Positions 8,749-17,936 of a stretch of 64,000 nt of DNA are shown here, piece by piece. The translations under genes were made by a program, and so were the position numbers. The notes beneath the pieces are model-generated. The model was not told the DNA's origin. It ran no database searches and worked only from the letters and a program-made list of their open reading frames with translations. Source of the stretch: JAHECE01 sp963780675 (GTDB lineage: Bacteria; Actinomycetota; Actinomycetes; Actinomycetales; JAHECE01); the NCBI GenBank assembly GCA_963780675.1, contig CAWACR010000003.1, positions 1,116,001 through 1,180,000 on the forward strand, written 5' to 3'. Each line of letters begins with the position of its first letter. The first letter of the stretch is position 1.

Positions 8749-10023
8749 GCGTGACGACAGCCGCGGCGGTGCGGCGCCCAGACGTCGGCGCGCCTGCACC
8801 GCCCGTCCGAGGACCGCGGCGAGCTTCGAGGCCTGAGCGGCCTCGCCCACCTCAGCCGCCCGCCGTCGGGCCGCCTCGCCTAACCGCTCCCGGAGATCCG
8901 GGTCCTGCAGCCGGCGCATGCCCTCGGCGAACGCCCCAGGATCATGGGCGACGACGATCGCCGACACCCCGTCACAGACCACCGGATTGACCTCACCGTC
9001 GGCGACGAGCAGGGGCAGGCCCTCGTGCGCCGCTTCGTTCAGCACGAAGGCCTGCGTCTCGACGACCGAGGGGAAGGCGAAGACGTCGGCGCTCGCGTAC
9101 ACCCCCTGCAACCTGGAGCGCTCGTACGGGCCGAGCAGGGTCAGCCGATCGGCAACGCCGAGCCGCTCGGCCTCCTCGGCAAGGTCCTCACGCAACGGAC
9201 CCTCTCCCACCATCACCATGTGCACATCGGCGCCGGCGTCGACGGCCGACCGCAGCGCTCGCACGAGCAGGGAGAGGCTCTTCTCAGGTGCGAAGCGGCC
9301 GACGTACAGCACTCGCAGTGCGCCCTCGCGCCAGCGCAACTCGCTCGGGGGAGGCGTCGGCGGCAGCCGGTCAACACCCGCGGGGAAGAGCGTCACCGGC
9401 AGCCCACCCCCCGGAAGGCCGTATGCCGGGAGCGACTTAGGTGACAGCAGCAACACCTCCGAGGCTTCAGCGTTGAGTGCGCTCGCCCACCGTGCGGCCA
9501 TGTCCTCGGCCGACCAGCGCCGCCGCGCCGCTTTCACCTGCGACGAACGCTGGAACGCGTCCCGAGCGTGTCGGGCGGTCAGCAGAACGACGGCGGGCTT
9601 CGGGCCCATGGCCACCGCGGCCCGGCCGACGCTGTAGTACTGCGCGGCCCCGATCGTGTCGGTGGACACGACAAGCACGACCGGTATCGAGTACCGGGCC
9701 GCGACAGTGACTCCGAGTGCGCCGACCCGACCAGGTGTGGCGATGAGGATCACGTCGGGCAGCGGCTCGCGGTTGGCCCTCCGGAGCTCGACAAGACTCG
9801 AGAACCGTGCGTGGTAGTCGCCGCGGTAGGAGACGTGACGCAGCGTCCGGAAGGTCACGGACGCGGAGTCTCGGGATCGCGCACCCCACCGTCCCGACGG
9901 GACGAACGTTCGCGTACGCATCTCCTGGCTGCGCAGTTCCCGAACCCACGACTCCACCATGTAGGAGACGCCGGACACCGTTCCGAGTGGAACGTCGCAG
10001 AAGATCCACACGCACAACGACAC
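8611..10023 (-). CDS. GT4-type family glycosyltransferase
   Basis: Two Rossmann-like halves are visible. The N-terminal one starts VWIFCDVPLGTVSGVSYMVE. The C-terminal one has VLYVGRFAPEKSLSLLVRAL, GEGPLREDL, and the family EX7E-like region (about ETQAFVLNEAAHEG) that binds the nucleotide-sugar phosphate. It would transfer a sugar from a nucleotide or lipid donor in the cytoplasm. The open frame extends further upstream; I chose the GTG just before the first beta strand, giving 470 residues. The C-terminal 60 or so residues are Arg/Ala-rich and are antisense to the PIG-L C-terminus, so this tail may be a late extension. Pairing with a deacetylase suggests glycoconjugate synthesis, which is inference. 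Confidence 0.82.
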   Translation of the reverse strand: MSLCVWIFCDVPLGTVSGVSYMVESWVRELRSQEMRTRTFVPSGRWGARSRDSASVTFRTLRHVSYRGDYHARFSSLVELRRANREPLPDVILIATPGRVGALGVTVAARYSIPVVLVVSTDTIGAAQYYSVGRAAVAMGPKPAVVLLTARHARDAFQRSSQVKAARRRWSAEDMAARWASALNAEASEVLLLSPKSLPAYGLPGGGLPVTLFPAGVDRLPPTPPPSELRWREGALRVLYVGRFAPEKSLSLLVRALRSAVDAGADVHMVMVGEGPLREDLAEEAERLGVADRLTLLGPYERSRLQGVYASADVFAFPSVVETQAFVLNEAAHEGLPLLVADGEVNPVVCDGVSAIVVAHDPGAFAEGMRRLQDPDLRERLGEAARRRAAEVGEAAQASKLAAVLGRAVQARRRLGAAPPRLSSRLPGAVRRRVRSAGASVVRRGGGGRSAPEELAASNTMRAAVELLDL

Positions 10024-10133
10024 CGCAACCGACTCCCTGAACGATGACACCCGCAGCACAGGCCTGAAGCAGGCGACAGTCCCGCTCCCGCGGGACAGGG
10101 GCCAGTGCCCCCGGATACCAGGATGCACTGCCT

Positions 10134-10189
10134 GCCCTCATCAGCGTGCCCTCATCAGCGTGCCCTCATCAGCGTGCCCTCATCAGCGT
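10134..10189. repeat. Four perfect tandem copies of a 14-bp repeat
   Basis: The unit GCCCTCATCAGCGT occurs four times head to tail without mismatch, followed by a broken fifth copy (GCCCCAGCGCA) and a TCAGCGTGACG echo. It lies between the glycosyltransferase start and the small membrane gene. It is too short and has no spacers, so it is not a CRISPR array. It could be a variable-number repeat from replication slippage or an array of protein-binding sites. Confidence 0.9.
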
Positions 10190-10358
10190 GCCCCAGCGCA
10201 GCCGTCAGCGTGACGACCACGACGTCACCGTTCCGACCAAGCCGTCACCTCGCCGACGAACCACCCGAAACCCGTCTCCATCCGCAGTGACGGCATCATC
10301 GTCAGAACCAGTGACGGTCAACACGGCTCTGGCCTCTCGTGCGTACGATCTAGCCATC

Positions 10359-10790
10359 ATGGACGAACACGAAACGGCGACGGTCTCTGCCCTGCGACTG
10401 CGGCTCGGGGTGTCTCTCGTTGTCTTGTGGTGGCTTCCGTTCTGGGCGCTCTCGCCATACATCGCGGATTCGATGAGCTCATTGAGCAACCCTCCCTCGG
10501 TCGCGGCCGTGACAACCGCGATCGTCATCGCACAGACGATCATCGGCATCATTGGGTTCCTTATTGCCGGCGCTCAGGTCAAGCAAATAGTCAAAGGCGC
10601 CCCCAAGAAGCAGGCCCTCGGCAGCATCTTATACATTCTGCTTCATGGCAAAGTTCGAGATAACCCGGCAGCCGGAGCAGATTCTCGCCAACTAATGGCA
10701 TCTCGGGACCCCGAAACGACGAACCCGGTCACGATGGCTGATTTCGGTGCGCCTGAAGCCGAATCAACAGGTCCGTTGACTATGTCATGA
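10359..10790 (+). CDS. Hypothetical two-span membrane protein
   Basis: This 143-residue protein starts MDEHETATVSALRLRLGVSL and has two hydrophobic helices (about 19-38 with WWLPFWAL, and about 54-76 with IVIAQTIIGIIGFLIAG), a basic loop (VKQIVKGAPKKQ) and a polar tail. It looks like a small inner-membrane protein. No family was recognised. The frame stays open upstream but the composition there is unlike coding sequence, so the ATG before the acidic N-terminus was preferred. The AT content is slightly higher than in its neighbours. Confidence 0.55.
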   Translation: MDEHETATVSALRLRLGVSLVVLWWLPFWALSPYIADSMSSLSNPPSVAAVTTAIVIAQTIIGIIGFLIAGAQVKQIVKGAPKKQALGSILYILLHGKVRDNPAAGADSRQLMASRDPETTNPVTMADFGAPEAESTGPLTMS

Positions 10791-11162
10791 CGGCGTGACG
10801 CCCACGACGACAAAGCCTTCACCCGTCGGGTCCACACCAACATCGGCGCACGAGCGGCACGGGCTGCACCCGTCCGAAGATGATGGTGACCACGCGGGCC
10901 TGTGAGCCGACGCGCGCCTTGGGTGAGGTCAAGCCGCGGGGGTGAGGGTGACCTGGTAGCAGAGGGCTTCGAGTTCGCAGACGTGGTGGCGGGCGCGGCG
11001 GTTGTGGTTGACGCTCACCAGCAACGCAGCTTCCACCCGCACGTCCAACCACGGCGCACCCGACCCGGCAACGGCGGCAGGTGGCACACCCACCACAACA
11101 TCGTGTCACCGGCACCCCGGCAGGGGGGTACAAGACCAACCCCCCGGACTTGTCGGAGCGTT
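10791..11162. other. Intergenic stretch with a possible transposase-like scar
   Basis: No complete gene is seen. On the minus strand around 10.94-11.03 kb a short frame reads VSVNHNRRARHHVCELEA and ends LTPAA-stop, which looks like the end of a real coding sequence, perhaps a transposase tail, but it is too short to assign. Confidence 0.3.
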
Positions 11163-11987
11163 TCAGGCTTCCGCCACCGGGACTCGCTCGTTGGTGGTGA
11201 TAGGTGGCTCAGCGGGGCCGGCAGCGGCTGCCTCGCGGGCGAGGAAGTTGCCGAGCTCCATGATCGTGGACATCAACGGGGCGGGGAACACGACGGTGGT
11301 GTTCTTGTCCACGCCAATCTCGACCAGGCTCTGCAGATTGCGCAGCTGCAGTGCCAGGGGGTGGGCCATCATGATGTCCGAGGCGTCTCCGAGCGCGGCC
11401 GCGGCGTGGGCCTCCCCCTCGGCGTTGATGATCTTCGCCCGCTTCTCCCGCTCGGCCTCGGCCTGGCGGGCCATCGCCCGCTTCATGGTCTCGGGCAACT
11501 GGATGTCCTTCAACTCCACCAGGGTCACCTCCACACCCCACTCCAGGGTCGTGACGTCGAGGATCTGACGGATGTCCAAGTTGATCCGGTCGGTCTCGGC
11601 CAGGGTCTCGTCCAACGTGTGCTGACCGACCACCTTCCGCAACGTGGTCTGCGCGATCTGGTTGATCGCCGCCTTGACGTTCTCGATAGCGACCACCGAC
11701 TTCACGGCATCAATCACACGGAAGTAGGCCACGGCGGAGATGTCGACGCTGACGTTGTCCCGGGTGATGATCCCCTGGGACTGGATCGGCATCGTGACCA
11801 CGCGCAGCGACACCCTGTGGAGCACGTCGATCAGCGGGATGATGATCCGCAACCCCGGTTGGCGGACACCCCGCAGCCGGCCGAGCCGGAAGAGCACACC
11901 CCTCTCGTACTGCTTCACCACCTTCAACGACAACCCGAGCAGCACCAGCAGGAGGACGACGACGACGAAGACAGCCAGACCGTTCAT
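11163..11987 (-). CDS. Slipin/stomatin-like SPFH (band 7) membrane protein
   Basis: The 274-residue protein has one N-terminal membrane helix (about 4-22), then an SPFH domain (about 24-200) with the family signatures VVKQYERGVLFRLGRL, PGLRIIIPLID, and the coiled-coil start RQAEAEREKRAKIINAEGEA. The C-terminal region (NTTVVFPAPLMSTI) matches prokaryotic slipins. Slipins form oligomeric rings that organise membrane microdomains and often pair with an NfeD protease partner. No nfeD is seen next to it here. The ATG is preceded by an AGGAG-like site. Confidence 0.93.
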   Translation of the reverse strand: MNGLAVFVVVVLLLVLLGLSLKVVKQYERGVLFRLGRLRGVRQPGLRIIIPLIDVLHRVSLRVVTMPIQSQGIITRDNVSVDISAVAYFRVIDAVKSVVAIENVKAAINQIAQTTLRKVVGQHTLDETLAETDRINLDIRQILDVTTLEWGVEVTLVELKDIQLPETMKRAMARQAEAEREKRAKIINAEGEAHAAAALGDASDIMMAHPLALQLRNLQSLVEIGVDKNTTVVFPAPLMSTIMELGNFLAREAAAAGPAEPPITTNERVPVAEA

Positions 11988-12645
11988 GGGGCACTCCTTT
12001 CAGACGTCATCATTCAGATGGCGGGGATGTGGGTTTGACGGGTTTGCGCTGATCGCCTCGGGTGGGCAGGCAGGACGTCCTCGCGCTCGGTCCGCATCGC
12101 TCTCGCCGCCGTGGCGTCGCGGCGCATCTCGAGCCCACACCGGGGCGTGTGTCACCCCAGCGCCGGCACCGCCAGCGCTCCGCGGCGACACAAGGCCGCT
12201 GACCACCCTGACCCCTCACGCTCGGCCCACACTCAGCATGACCCCACTCCCCCGCTCTCGCACAACGATCCGGGCTCCCTACGTCACCCACGACGCCGGT
12301 GACGTTGGCTAACGCGGGGCGATGGGCGTGAGGATGCCAAGCCCTGCCACGATCGCGACTGAGGCGCCGGGCAAACGCCTACCCGGTGGGAAGGAACGAT
12401 CAGCTACACCCTCTGCGGTCGGCCTCGACCTTGAAAGGGATGTCCGTGCAGACGAGTGCGAATCACCGGTCGATCTCCCGGAGACCGAACCCCGACCAGC
12501 GGCAGCGCCCGACCGACTCGTTGTCGGGGGCACAGGTTCCACTCAGGGGAGTCCCAGTGCGCTGGCAGGTGGGCGCCCGAGCGTGATCCTCGAACCCGGC
12601 CGGACAGTCCCTCCTCCCGGGCACCACACCACCGAGGAGCTGCAC
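11988..12645. other. Long intergenic region without a recognisable gene
   Basis: No open frame here looks coding. I examined 12.32-12.62 kb on both strands for RNA structure. Several GC-rich hairpins are possible, but no riboswitch consensus was recognised. It probably holds the divergent control regions of the slipin and STAS genes. Confidence 0.4.
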
Positions 12646-12996
12646 ATGGGAACCGCGCCCACTCTCACCCGCGACGATCCGACGACGCCTGCTCCCCTCG
12701 ACCCCGACCACCCGGTCTGGCTCACCGCCACCGTGCGGCCCGCCGGCCTCCTCGACCGCCGCGACAGCGGACGCCTGCGCGCACTACTCGACGCCCTCTC
12801 AGCCTGCGCCTCGGTCGTCGTCCTCGACCTCGAGGCCGCGCACCTTCGCGGTCGGACCACCGCCGGCGTGATCGACGACGCCGCGAGCGTCCTGGAGTCA
12901 CGCGGCGGGTGCCTGGTGTGCATCCACGCCGACCAGGACGATCGCCGCTGCCTGACCGCCGCCGGCAACCACGCGGTCTTCGTCGACACCGCCTGA
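12646..12996 (+). CDS. Small STAS-domain protein
   Basis: This 116-residue protein follows a GAGGAG ribosome site. Residues about 25-115 resemble a STAS fold: a first beta strand VWLTATVRPAGLLDRR, SGRLRALLDALSA, the core strand SVVVLDLEAAHLRG, and a final VCIHADQDDRRCL. STAS proteins of the anti-sigma-antagonist type bind kinase anti-sigma factors and carry a phosphorylatable Ser in a DxS loop. Here the loop reads LEAAHLRGRT with no clear DxS, so regulation by phosphorylation is uncertain. No kinase partner is adjacent; the ECF/anti-sigma pair nearby belongs to another class. Confidence 0.55.
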   Translation: MGTAPTLTRDDPTTPAPLDPDHPVWLTATVRPAGLLDRRDSGRLRALLDALSACASVVVLDLEAAHLRGRTTAGVIDDAASVLESRGGCLVCIHADQDDRRCLTAAGNHAVFVDTA

Positions 12997-13275
12997 CCCG
13001 GCCTGCGTCAGCAGCACGACCCTGACCGACCCGAAGGTCAGGCGCCGGATGGACCACACGGGTGCTGAGTGCGCGTCGCATATACCTCGACGAGGGCACC
13101 ACCCTCTGCCGGAGTCCCTCCACACCAAGGCCAACTCGATCGCCCCAGCCCGTGCGCAACACGGAAGGCCTGCACCGAACCGGCGCACGCCCGCACCCAC
13201 TTCGTAGGGCCATCGGCGCAGCGCCGTTGCGCGAGCGCCCGCGCCGAAGGACCCGCGCCAGGGCTGGTCGCGCCG

Positions 13276-13974
13276 TCAGATGGTGGCCGTGGCCCACCTG
13301 GTTCCGGTGTCGGTCACCATCTCCACGCCCACGACCTGGGCGTCCTGCGGGCGAGTGATCACCCACGTGCCGCCACCAGCGGGGTCGAGCGCCCAGGACC
13401 CCGCCGGCCGGCTGGTTCCGTCCGCCAGGACCAGCCGGCACTCGTAGTACGCCCCGGCCTCGCCGTCGCTCACGCTGACCACGAGCACGGGCTGCCCGTC
13501 GTGCCGGCTCTCCTGCACCGCGCCCACGGACGTGCCGTCGCCCGTCAGGAGGGGGGAGCCCGCCGCGAGCACCTCCTGCGCGCTCTCGGTCCGGGCCCCA
13601 AGGACGACGACGGCGCCCCCCGCACCGACCACGAGCCCGACGGCTGCCGCCGCGGCCACCACCATCGCGACGCGGTGCCGCCGCCCCCGGGCCCACCACC
13701 GCGGCGGCGACGTGACGGCGCCAGAGCTGTCGTCAGAGCCGGCGCCGGGCCCGAGGCCCATCGCGGCCACGACCGAGCGGGAGAACCCGGCAGGAGGGTC
13801 CACCCGCGGTGCGGCGAGCAGGACGTAGTCCACGGCGTCGACGACCGCGGCGTACTGCACCCGGCACGACTCGCACCCGCTCAGGTGCACCGTGAGGTCG
13901 TCGCGGCGGTGGTCGTCCAGATCGGACAGCGCGAAGTCGAGCAGGATCTCCTCGCCCGGGTGCCGGTCAGTCAC
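13276..13974 (-). CDS. Anti-sigma factor (RskA/zinc-finger type) with one membrane span
   Basis: This 232-residue protein has a cytoplasmic zinc-binding anti-sigma motif (His30, Cys34, Cys37 in VHLSGCESC), one transmembrane helix (about 99-124), and an extracytoplasmic RskA-like beta domain ending WVITRPQDAQVVGVEMV. Such proteins hold the cognate ECF sigma at the membrane and release it after regulated proteolysis or redox change. The GTG start overlaps the end of the sigma gene by 8 bases, the usual coupled arrangement. The pair is divergent from the cupredoxin operon, which is a likely target. Confidence 0.88.
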   Translation of the reverse strand: MTDRHPGEEILLDFALSDLDDHRRDDLTVHLSGCESCRVQYAAVVDAVDYVLLAAPRVDPPAGFSRSVVAAMGLGPGAGSDDSSGAVTSPPRWWARGRRHRVAMVVAAAAAVGLVVGAGGAVVVLGARTESAQEVLAAGSPLLTGDGTSVGAVQESRHDGQPVLVVSVSDGEAGAYYECRLVLADGTSRPAGSWALDPAGGGTWVITRPQDAQVVGVEMVTDTGTRWATATI

Positions 13975-14542
13975 GGTCCGCCTCCATCGCCTCGCGCACC
14001 CGGCGTAACCCCGTCCTGATCCGCGTCTTCGCGGTCCCCAGCGGGATGCCCTCCACGACGCTCACCTCCGCCGCTGTCCTCCCCCCGATCACGGCCAGCA
14101 CGACCGCCCGCGCCTGCTCCGGTGGCAACGTCCGCAGCCGGGCGACGGCGGCGTCCCGCTCGTCGTGGCGCACCACCTCATCCTCCGGGCCGGGCACCTG
14201 CAGGGTCGCGGTGATCATCTCCTCCAGAACCGCGGAGTCCGTCGGCACCGCCCGCCGGGCCCGCACGCAGTCGATGGCCGCGTTGCGCGTGATCGTCAAC
14301 AACCACGTCAGCACCGAGGCGCGCCGCACGTCATACGTGCCCGCGGCCCGCCACGCCCGCACGAACACCTCCTGGCTGACATCCTGGGCCAAGCCCACGT
14401 CGTGCGTGATCGAGACCGCCAAGCCGAACACCGGCCCCTGGAAGCGGCGCACGAACGCCACCGCCGCCGCCTCGTCATCGACCGCCAGACCCGCGACCAG
14501 CGCCGCGTCGCCCACGCGGTCTGCGCCCGAGAAGAGGCTCAC
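13967..14542 (-). CDS. ECF-family RNA polymerase sigma factor (SigK-like)
   Basis: The 191-residue protein has region 2 (about 28-95: FVRRFQGPVFGLAVSITHDV, then AQDVSQEVFVRAWRAAGTYD and VLTWLLTITRNAAIDCVRAR) and region 4 (about 130-185: LRTLPPEQARAVVLAVIGG with GIPLGTAKTRIRTGLRRVRE). This is the two-domain layout of group IV sigma factors. It would direct RNA polymerase to stress promoters when freed by the adjacent anti-sigma. The GTG start was chosen by fold length; no clear ribosome site is present. It is divergent from the cupredoxin gene. Confidence 0.92.
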   Translation of the reverse strand: MSLFSGADRVGDAALVAGLAVDDEAAAVAFVRRFQGPVFGLAVSITHDVGLAQDVSQEVFVRAWRAAGTYDVRRASVLTWLLTITRNAAIDCVRARRAVPTDSAVLEEMITATLQVPGPEDEVVRHDERDAAVARLRTLPPEQARAVVLAVIGGRTAAEVSVVEGIPLGTAKTRIRTGLRRVREAMEADRD

Positions 14543-14780
14543 ATCTTGTTCTACGCCCACCGGCCCGCCAGGGATTGCGGACCCACGATCGGAACTCGCA
14601 CCCTCGGGCGGCAATCCCTGCGCGGGGCTTCGCCGTATCACCCATAAGGGTCGCCCCGCCCGGGCCGGCCGACCGGCACCAGGTCCTGGAGGAACCATGA
14701 CGGCACCATCTCGCGTCCGGGCGCTGACGGCCAGCCCGCGAGCCCATGCCTTCAGCCCAGCGACACGAAGGAATACGACG

Positions 14781-15209
14781 ATGCAGATGCAGATGCCGAT
14801 GACGGGATCAGCAACGGGCGCCCGGCGGGCCGGCAGAGGGCACCGTGTGCCGGGGGTGGCATTCCTCACCCTGCTCCTGGGGGTCCTGCTCGCCGCGTGC
14901 GGCGGCGGGAGCACGCCGTCCTCGTCGGACGGCGGCTCGAGCGGGGGCGCCGGCACGACCTCGGGCACCGAGGTCACGATCAAGGACTTCGCTTTCAGCC
15001 CGGCGACGCTGACCGTCGCAGTCGGGGACACCGTCACCTGGACCAACGAGGACTCCGCGACCCACACGGTGACGGCCGACGACGGCTCGTTCGACAGCGG
15101 CGACCTCGCCCAGGGCGACACCTTCACCCAGACCTTCGACACCGCGGGCACCTACGCCTACCACTGCGCGATGCACCCCAGCATGGTCGCTGAGATCGTC
15201 GTCCAGTAG
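14781..15209 (+). CDS. Plastocyanin-like cupredoxin lipoprotein
   Basis: The 142-residue protein has a basic N-terminus, a signal helix and a lipobox (LLLGVLLAAC, Cys40), a Gly/Ser linker, and a single blue-copper domain (about 62-142) that starts VTIKDFAFSPATLTVAVGDT. All four type-1 copper ligands are visible: His95, Cys129, His132 and Met135 in YHCAMHPSM. It would sit outside the membrane as an electron carrier. The ATG follows an AAGGA site. It heads an operon with an FAD-dependent reductase and a multi-His membrane protein, and is divergent from the ECF sigma gene. Confidence 0.92.
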   Translation: MQMQMPMTGSATGARRAGRGHRVPGVAFLTLLLGVLLAACGGGSTPSSSDGGSSGGAGTTSGTEVTIKDFAFSPATLTVAVGDTVTWTNEDSATHTVTADDGSFDSGDLAQGDTFTQTFDTAGTYAYHCAMHPSMVAEIVVQ

Positions 15210-15233
15210 CCCCCCGAATCAGCAGGCCCCGCG

Positions 15234-15257
15234 CCCGGGCCGCGGAAGCGGTCCGGG
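15234..15257 (+). other. Intergenic hairpin with GGAA tetraloop
   Basis: CCCGGGCCGC-GGAA-GCGGTCCGGG forms a 10-bp stem (one G-U wobble) capped by a GNRA-type loop, 24 bases after the cupredoxin stop and 39 bases before the reductase start. With no U tract after it, it is more likely an mRNA-stabilising or processing element that sets cupredoxin above reductase expression than a full terminator. Confidence 0.5.
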
Positions 15258-15295
15258 CCGGAGACCCCCACACCGAAGGAGCATGAACAGGAGCG

Positions 15296-16520
15296 ATGAC
15301 GACATCGAACATCGTGATCGTGGGGGCAAGCCTGGCCGGCGCGAAAGCCGCCGAGACGCTGCGAGAGCAGGGGTACGACGGGCGGGTCACGCTCCTCGGC
15401 GACGAGCCCTACCGCCCGTACGAGCGGCCGCCCCTGTCGAAGAGCTACCTCCAGGGCACGGCCGCGCGGGACGCCGTGTTCGTGCACACCGCCCCTTGGT
15501 ACGCCGAGCACGACGTCGACCTGCGGCTGGGAACCCGGGCGACGGCAGTGGACGCCACCACGCACGAGGTGCTCCTGGCCGATGGCGAGCGGATCGGCTA
15601 CGACGCGTTGTTGCTGGCGACCGGTTCGGCGCCGCGGCGCCTGGACGTCCCGGGCGCCGACCTGGCCGGCGTGCACTACCTGCGCCGCCTCGACGACGCC
15701 GACGCCCTGCGGGCGGCGTTCGCCCGGGCGGGGCGCGTCGCGGTCATCGGCGCGAGGGTGGATCGGTCTCGAGGTCGCCGCCGCGGCCCGGGCGGCGGGT
15801 CTTCAGGTCACGATCCTCGAACGGGAGCGCCTGCCGCTGTTGCCGGTCCTGGGGCCGGAGGTGGCCCAGGTGTTCGCCGACCTTCATCGCGACCACGGCG
15901 TGGACCTGCGGTGTGAGGTCCGGGTGGAGGCCATCGTCGGCGAGGCTGAGACCGTGCGGGGGGTCGAGCTCGGCTCCGGCGAGGTCGTGGAGGCCGACCT
16001 GGTGGTCGTCGGCATCGGCATCACGCCCAACACGGCCCTGGCGCAGGGCGCCGGTCTCGACGTCGACAACGGCATCCGCGTCGACGAGCACCTGCGCACG
16101 TCGGACCCTGACGTCTACGCCGCGGGCGACGTCGCCAACGCCTACCACCCTCTCCTGGGCCGGCACGTCCGGGTGGAGCACTGGGCCAACGCCCTGCGCC
16201 AGGGCCCGGTCGCGGCCCGGGCGATGCTCGGCCAGGACGTGACCTACGCGCGGCTGCCGTACTTCTACACCGACCAGTACGACCTCGGGATGGAGTACAC
16301 CGGCCACGCCGACCCCGGCGCCTACGACCGAGTCGTGCTGCGCGGGGACGTCGCAGCCCGGGAGTTCCTCGCGTTCTGGCTCACCGGGGGCCGTGTGCTC
16401 GCCGGGATGAGCGTCAACATCTGGGACGTCACCGCCGACATCGCCCGACTCATCCGCTCCCGCCGCCAGGTCGACGTCGACGCCTTGGCCGACCCCGACG
16501 TGCCCCTTCCCGACCTCTGA
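15296..16520 (+). pseudogene. FAD/NAD(P)H-dependent ferredoxin-reductase-type oxidoreductase, one frame break
   Basis: The protein is about 408 residues if read through one frame break. An N-terminal FAD Rossmann fold (IVIVGASLAGAKAAETLRE), the YRPYERPPLSKSYL motif, an NAD-binding fold, the second FAD motif (DVYAAGDVAN) and a C-terminal reductase domain match BenA/rubredoxin-type reductases. In the NAD-binding loop, expected VIGAGWIGLEV, the DNA has one extra base (about position 15755), so the frame shifts inside GxGxxG. Everything on both sides is well conserved, so this is a very recent mutation or a sequencing error. It probably passes electrons from NAD(P)H to the cupredoxin or the next membrane protein, which is inference. 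Confidence 0.85.
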
Positions 16521-16546
16521 GCCGACCACGGACAGGACGCACCTTC

Positions 16547-17129
16547 ATGACCAGCGGGAGTGACATCACGGGAGGGGCGCCGCCGCGACGGACCGACGCC
16601 GGCACCCGCACGCTCGTCGCCTTCATCCTCATCGGCGGCGCCGTCTCGCTCAGCCTCGGCGTCTACGCCAAGGTGCACACCCCCACCGGGCGAACCCTGA
16701 CCACCCTCGGATTCCCCGACCTGATCCACATGAAGGCCTGGCTGGCCACCGCCGCCCTGGCCCTGGCCGTCGTGCAGGTGCTCACCGCGCTGCGGATGTA
16801 CGGGCGCCTCGGCCACGGCCCCAGCCCCCGTTGGGTCAGCCTCACCCACCGTGCCTCCGGTGTGACCGCCGTCGTCCTCACCCTCCCTGTTGCGTTCCAC
16901 TGCGCCTGGTCCCTCGGCTTCGCGACCTACAGCCCCCCGCGTGCTCGCCCACTCCCTCCTCGGGTGCGTCTTCTACGGCGTCTTCGTCACCAAGATGCTC
17001 ACCCTGCGCAGCCGCCACGTCCCCTCCTGGGCGCTCCCCTGGCTCGGCGGCACCCTCGCCACGATCCTCCTGGCCCTCTGGCTCACGTCCTCGCTGTGGT
17101 TCTTCACCCACACCACAACCGGCTACTGA
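16547..17129 (+). pseudogene. DUF6529-like multi-span membrane protein, one frame break
   Basis: With one base removed from a run of six C (16933-16938), the product is about 193 residues with five membrane helices. Four conserved-looking His lie at helix ends (LIHMKAW, LTHRASG, AFHCAW, LAHSLLG), the spacing expected of a b-type haem protein. Without correction the frame ends in Arg/Pro-rich nonsense. The family name is from memory of actinobacterial neighbours of cupredoxins. Lying 26 bases after the reductase, it is probably the membrane partner of an NAD(P)H-FAD-haem-cupredoxin chain, which is inference. Confidence 0.6.
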
Positions 17130-17318
17130 GACCCCGCACCTCCCGTCGCACCGTCACCACCCGCACGACTGACCGGAGCCCAAGCCGTCCACGTCCCCGC
17201 CCGTCAGGGGAACCGCCGCCCCGTGCCTCAGCTCGGGCGGTAGTCAGGTGATGCCGGCGTAGGTGACGCCGGTGAGGTCGGCGATGTCCCTCCTCCAGCG
17301 CGTCGGTCACACCGAGGC

Positions 17319-17936
17319 TCAGCCCGCGGCGACGGGCTGGGCGCGCAGGTAGCGCGCAGCGAGGCGCAGCCAGACGGGCCAGGCGAGCCAGGCCACGGCG
17401 CCGGGCACTCCGCCGGCGACCAGTAGCACGCGACGGCCGCGCGATCCACGCGGCAGGAGCGCGCCGATCGCGGCGACCGCACCTCCGGCGAGCGCGCCGA
17501 CGCCGATCCCGCGTGCGAGGTCGCCCGCCGTGCGCCCAGTCGGCTGCGAGCGCAGGTGGCCGCTCACGGCGAGCAGCCACGCCGACTGCACGGTGATCGC
17601 CGCGATGGAGAGCGCCGACGACGGCGCGAACGGCAGCACGCGCGCTACCAGGAGCGCACTCGAGGCGGAGCCGACGGCGCAGGAGGCCAGTGTGACGGGC
17701 GCGAGCACTTGCCGGATCGGACCGGGCGGGAGTTCCGCCGACACCTCGGCGACCACGGGGAAGAGCAGCGCGTTGTGGACCACGCCGAGCATGTCGTTGG
17801 TGGTGCCGAACAGATACGGACCGCCCCTCGGGACCTCGATCACATACATCAATCCGAGCGTCGCTGCCGCCGCAGCGTCCACGGCAACCCCGACATCGGC
17901 GGCTGTCGCGACGAGATCACGTCGCACGGAGCCCAC
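17319..17936 (-). CDS. Hypothetical multi-span membrane protein
   Basis: This 205-residue hydrophobic protein starts MGSVRRDLVATAADVGVAVD and has about five or six helices (for example VLAPVTLASCAVGSASSALL, GIGVGALAGGAVAAIGALL, VLLVAGGVPGAVAWLAWPVW), a loop with PRGGPYLFGTTND and a basic Arg-rich connection near the C-terminus. No family was recognised. It stands alone on the minus strand downstream of the redox operon and runs convergent to it. The composition and hydrophobic periodicity support a real gene. Confidence 0.5.
   Translation of the reverse strand: MGSVRRDLVATAADVGVAVDAAAAATLGLMYVIEVPRGGPYLFGTTNDMLGVVHNALLFPVVAEVSAELPPGPIRQVLAPVTLASCAVGSASSALLVARVLPFAPSSALSIAAITVQSAWLLAVSGHLRSQPTGRTAGDLARGIGVGALAGGAVAAIGALLPRGSRGRRVLLVAGGVPGAVAWLAWPVWLRLAARYLRAQPVAAG

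Noticed and set aside
10134..10189. Possible CRISPR array
   Set aside because: The 14-bp units touch each other with no spacers, and no cas genes are nearby. It is a simple tandem repeat.
10940..11035. Insertion sequence near the slipin gene
   Set aside because: Only about 30 residues of a possible transposase end are readable, with no inverted repeats or other domains. Too short to name.
12320..12645. Riboswitch upstream of the STAS gene
   Set aside because: Several GC hairpins can be drawn but no conserved core of a known riboswitch class was recognised by eye. A covariance-model search would decide.
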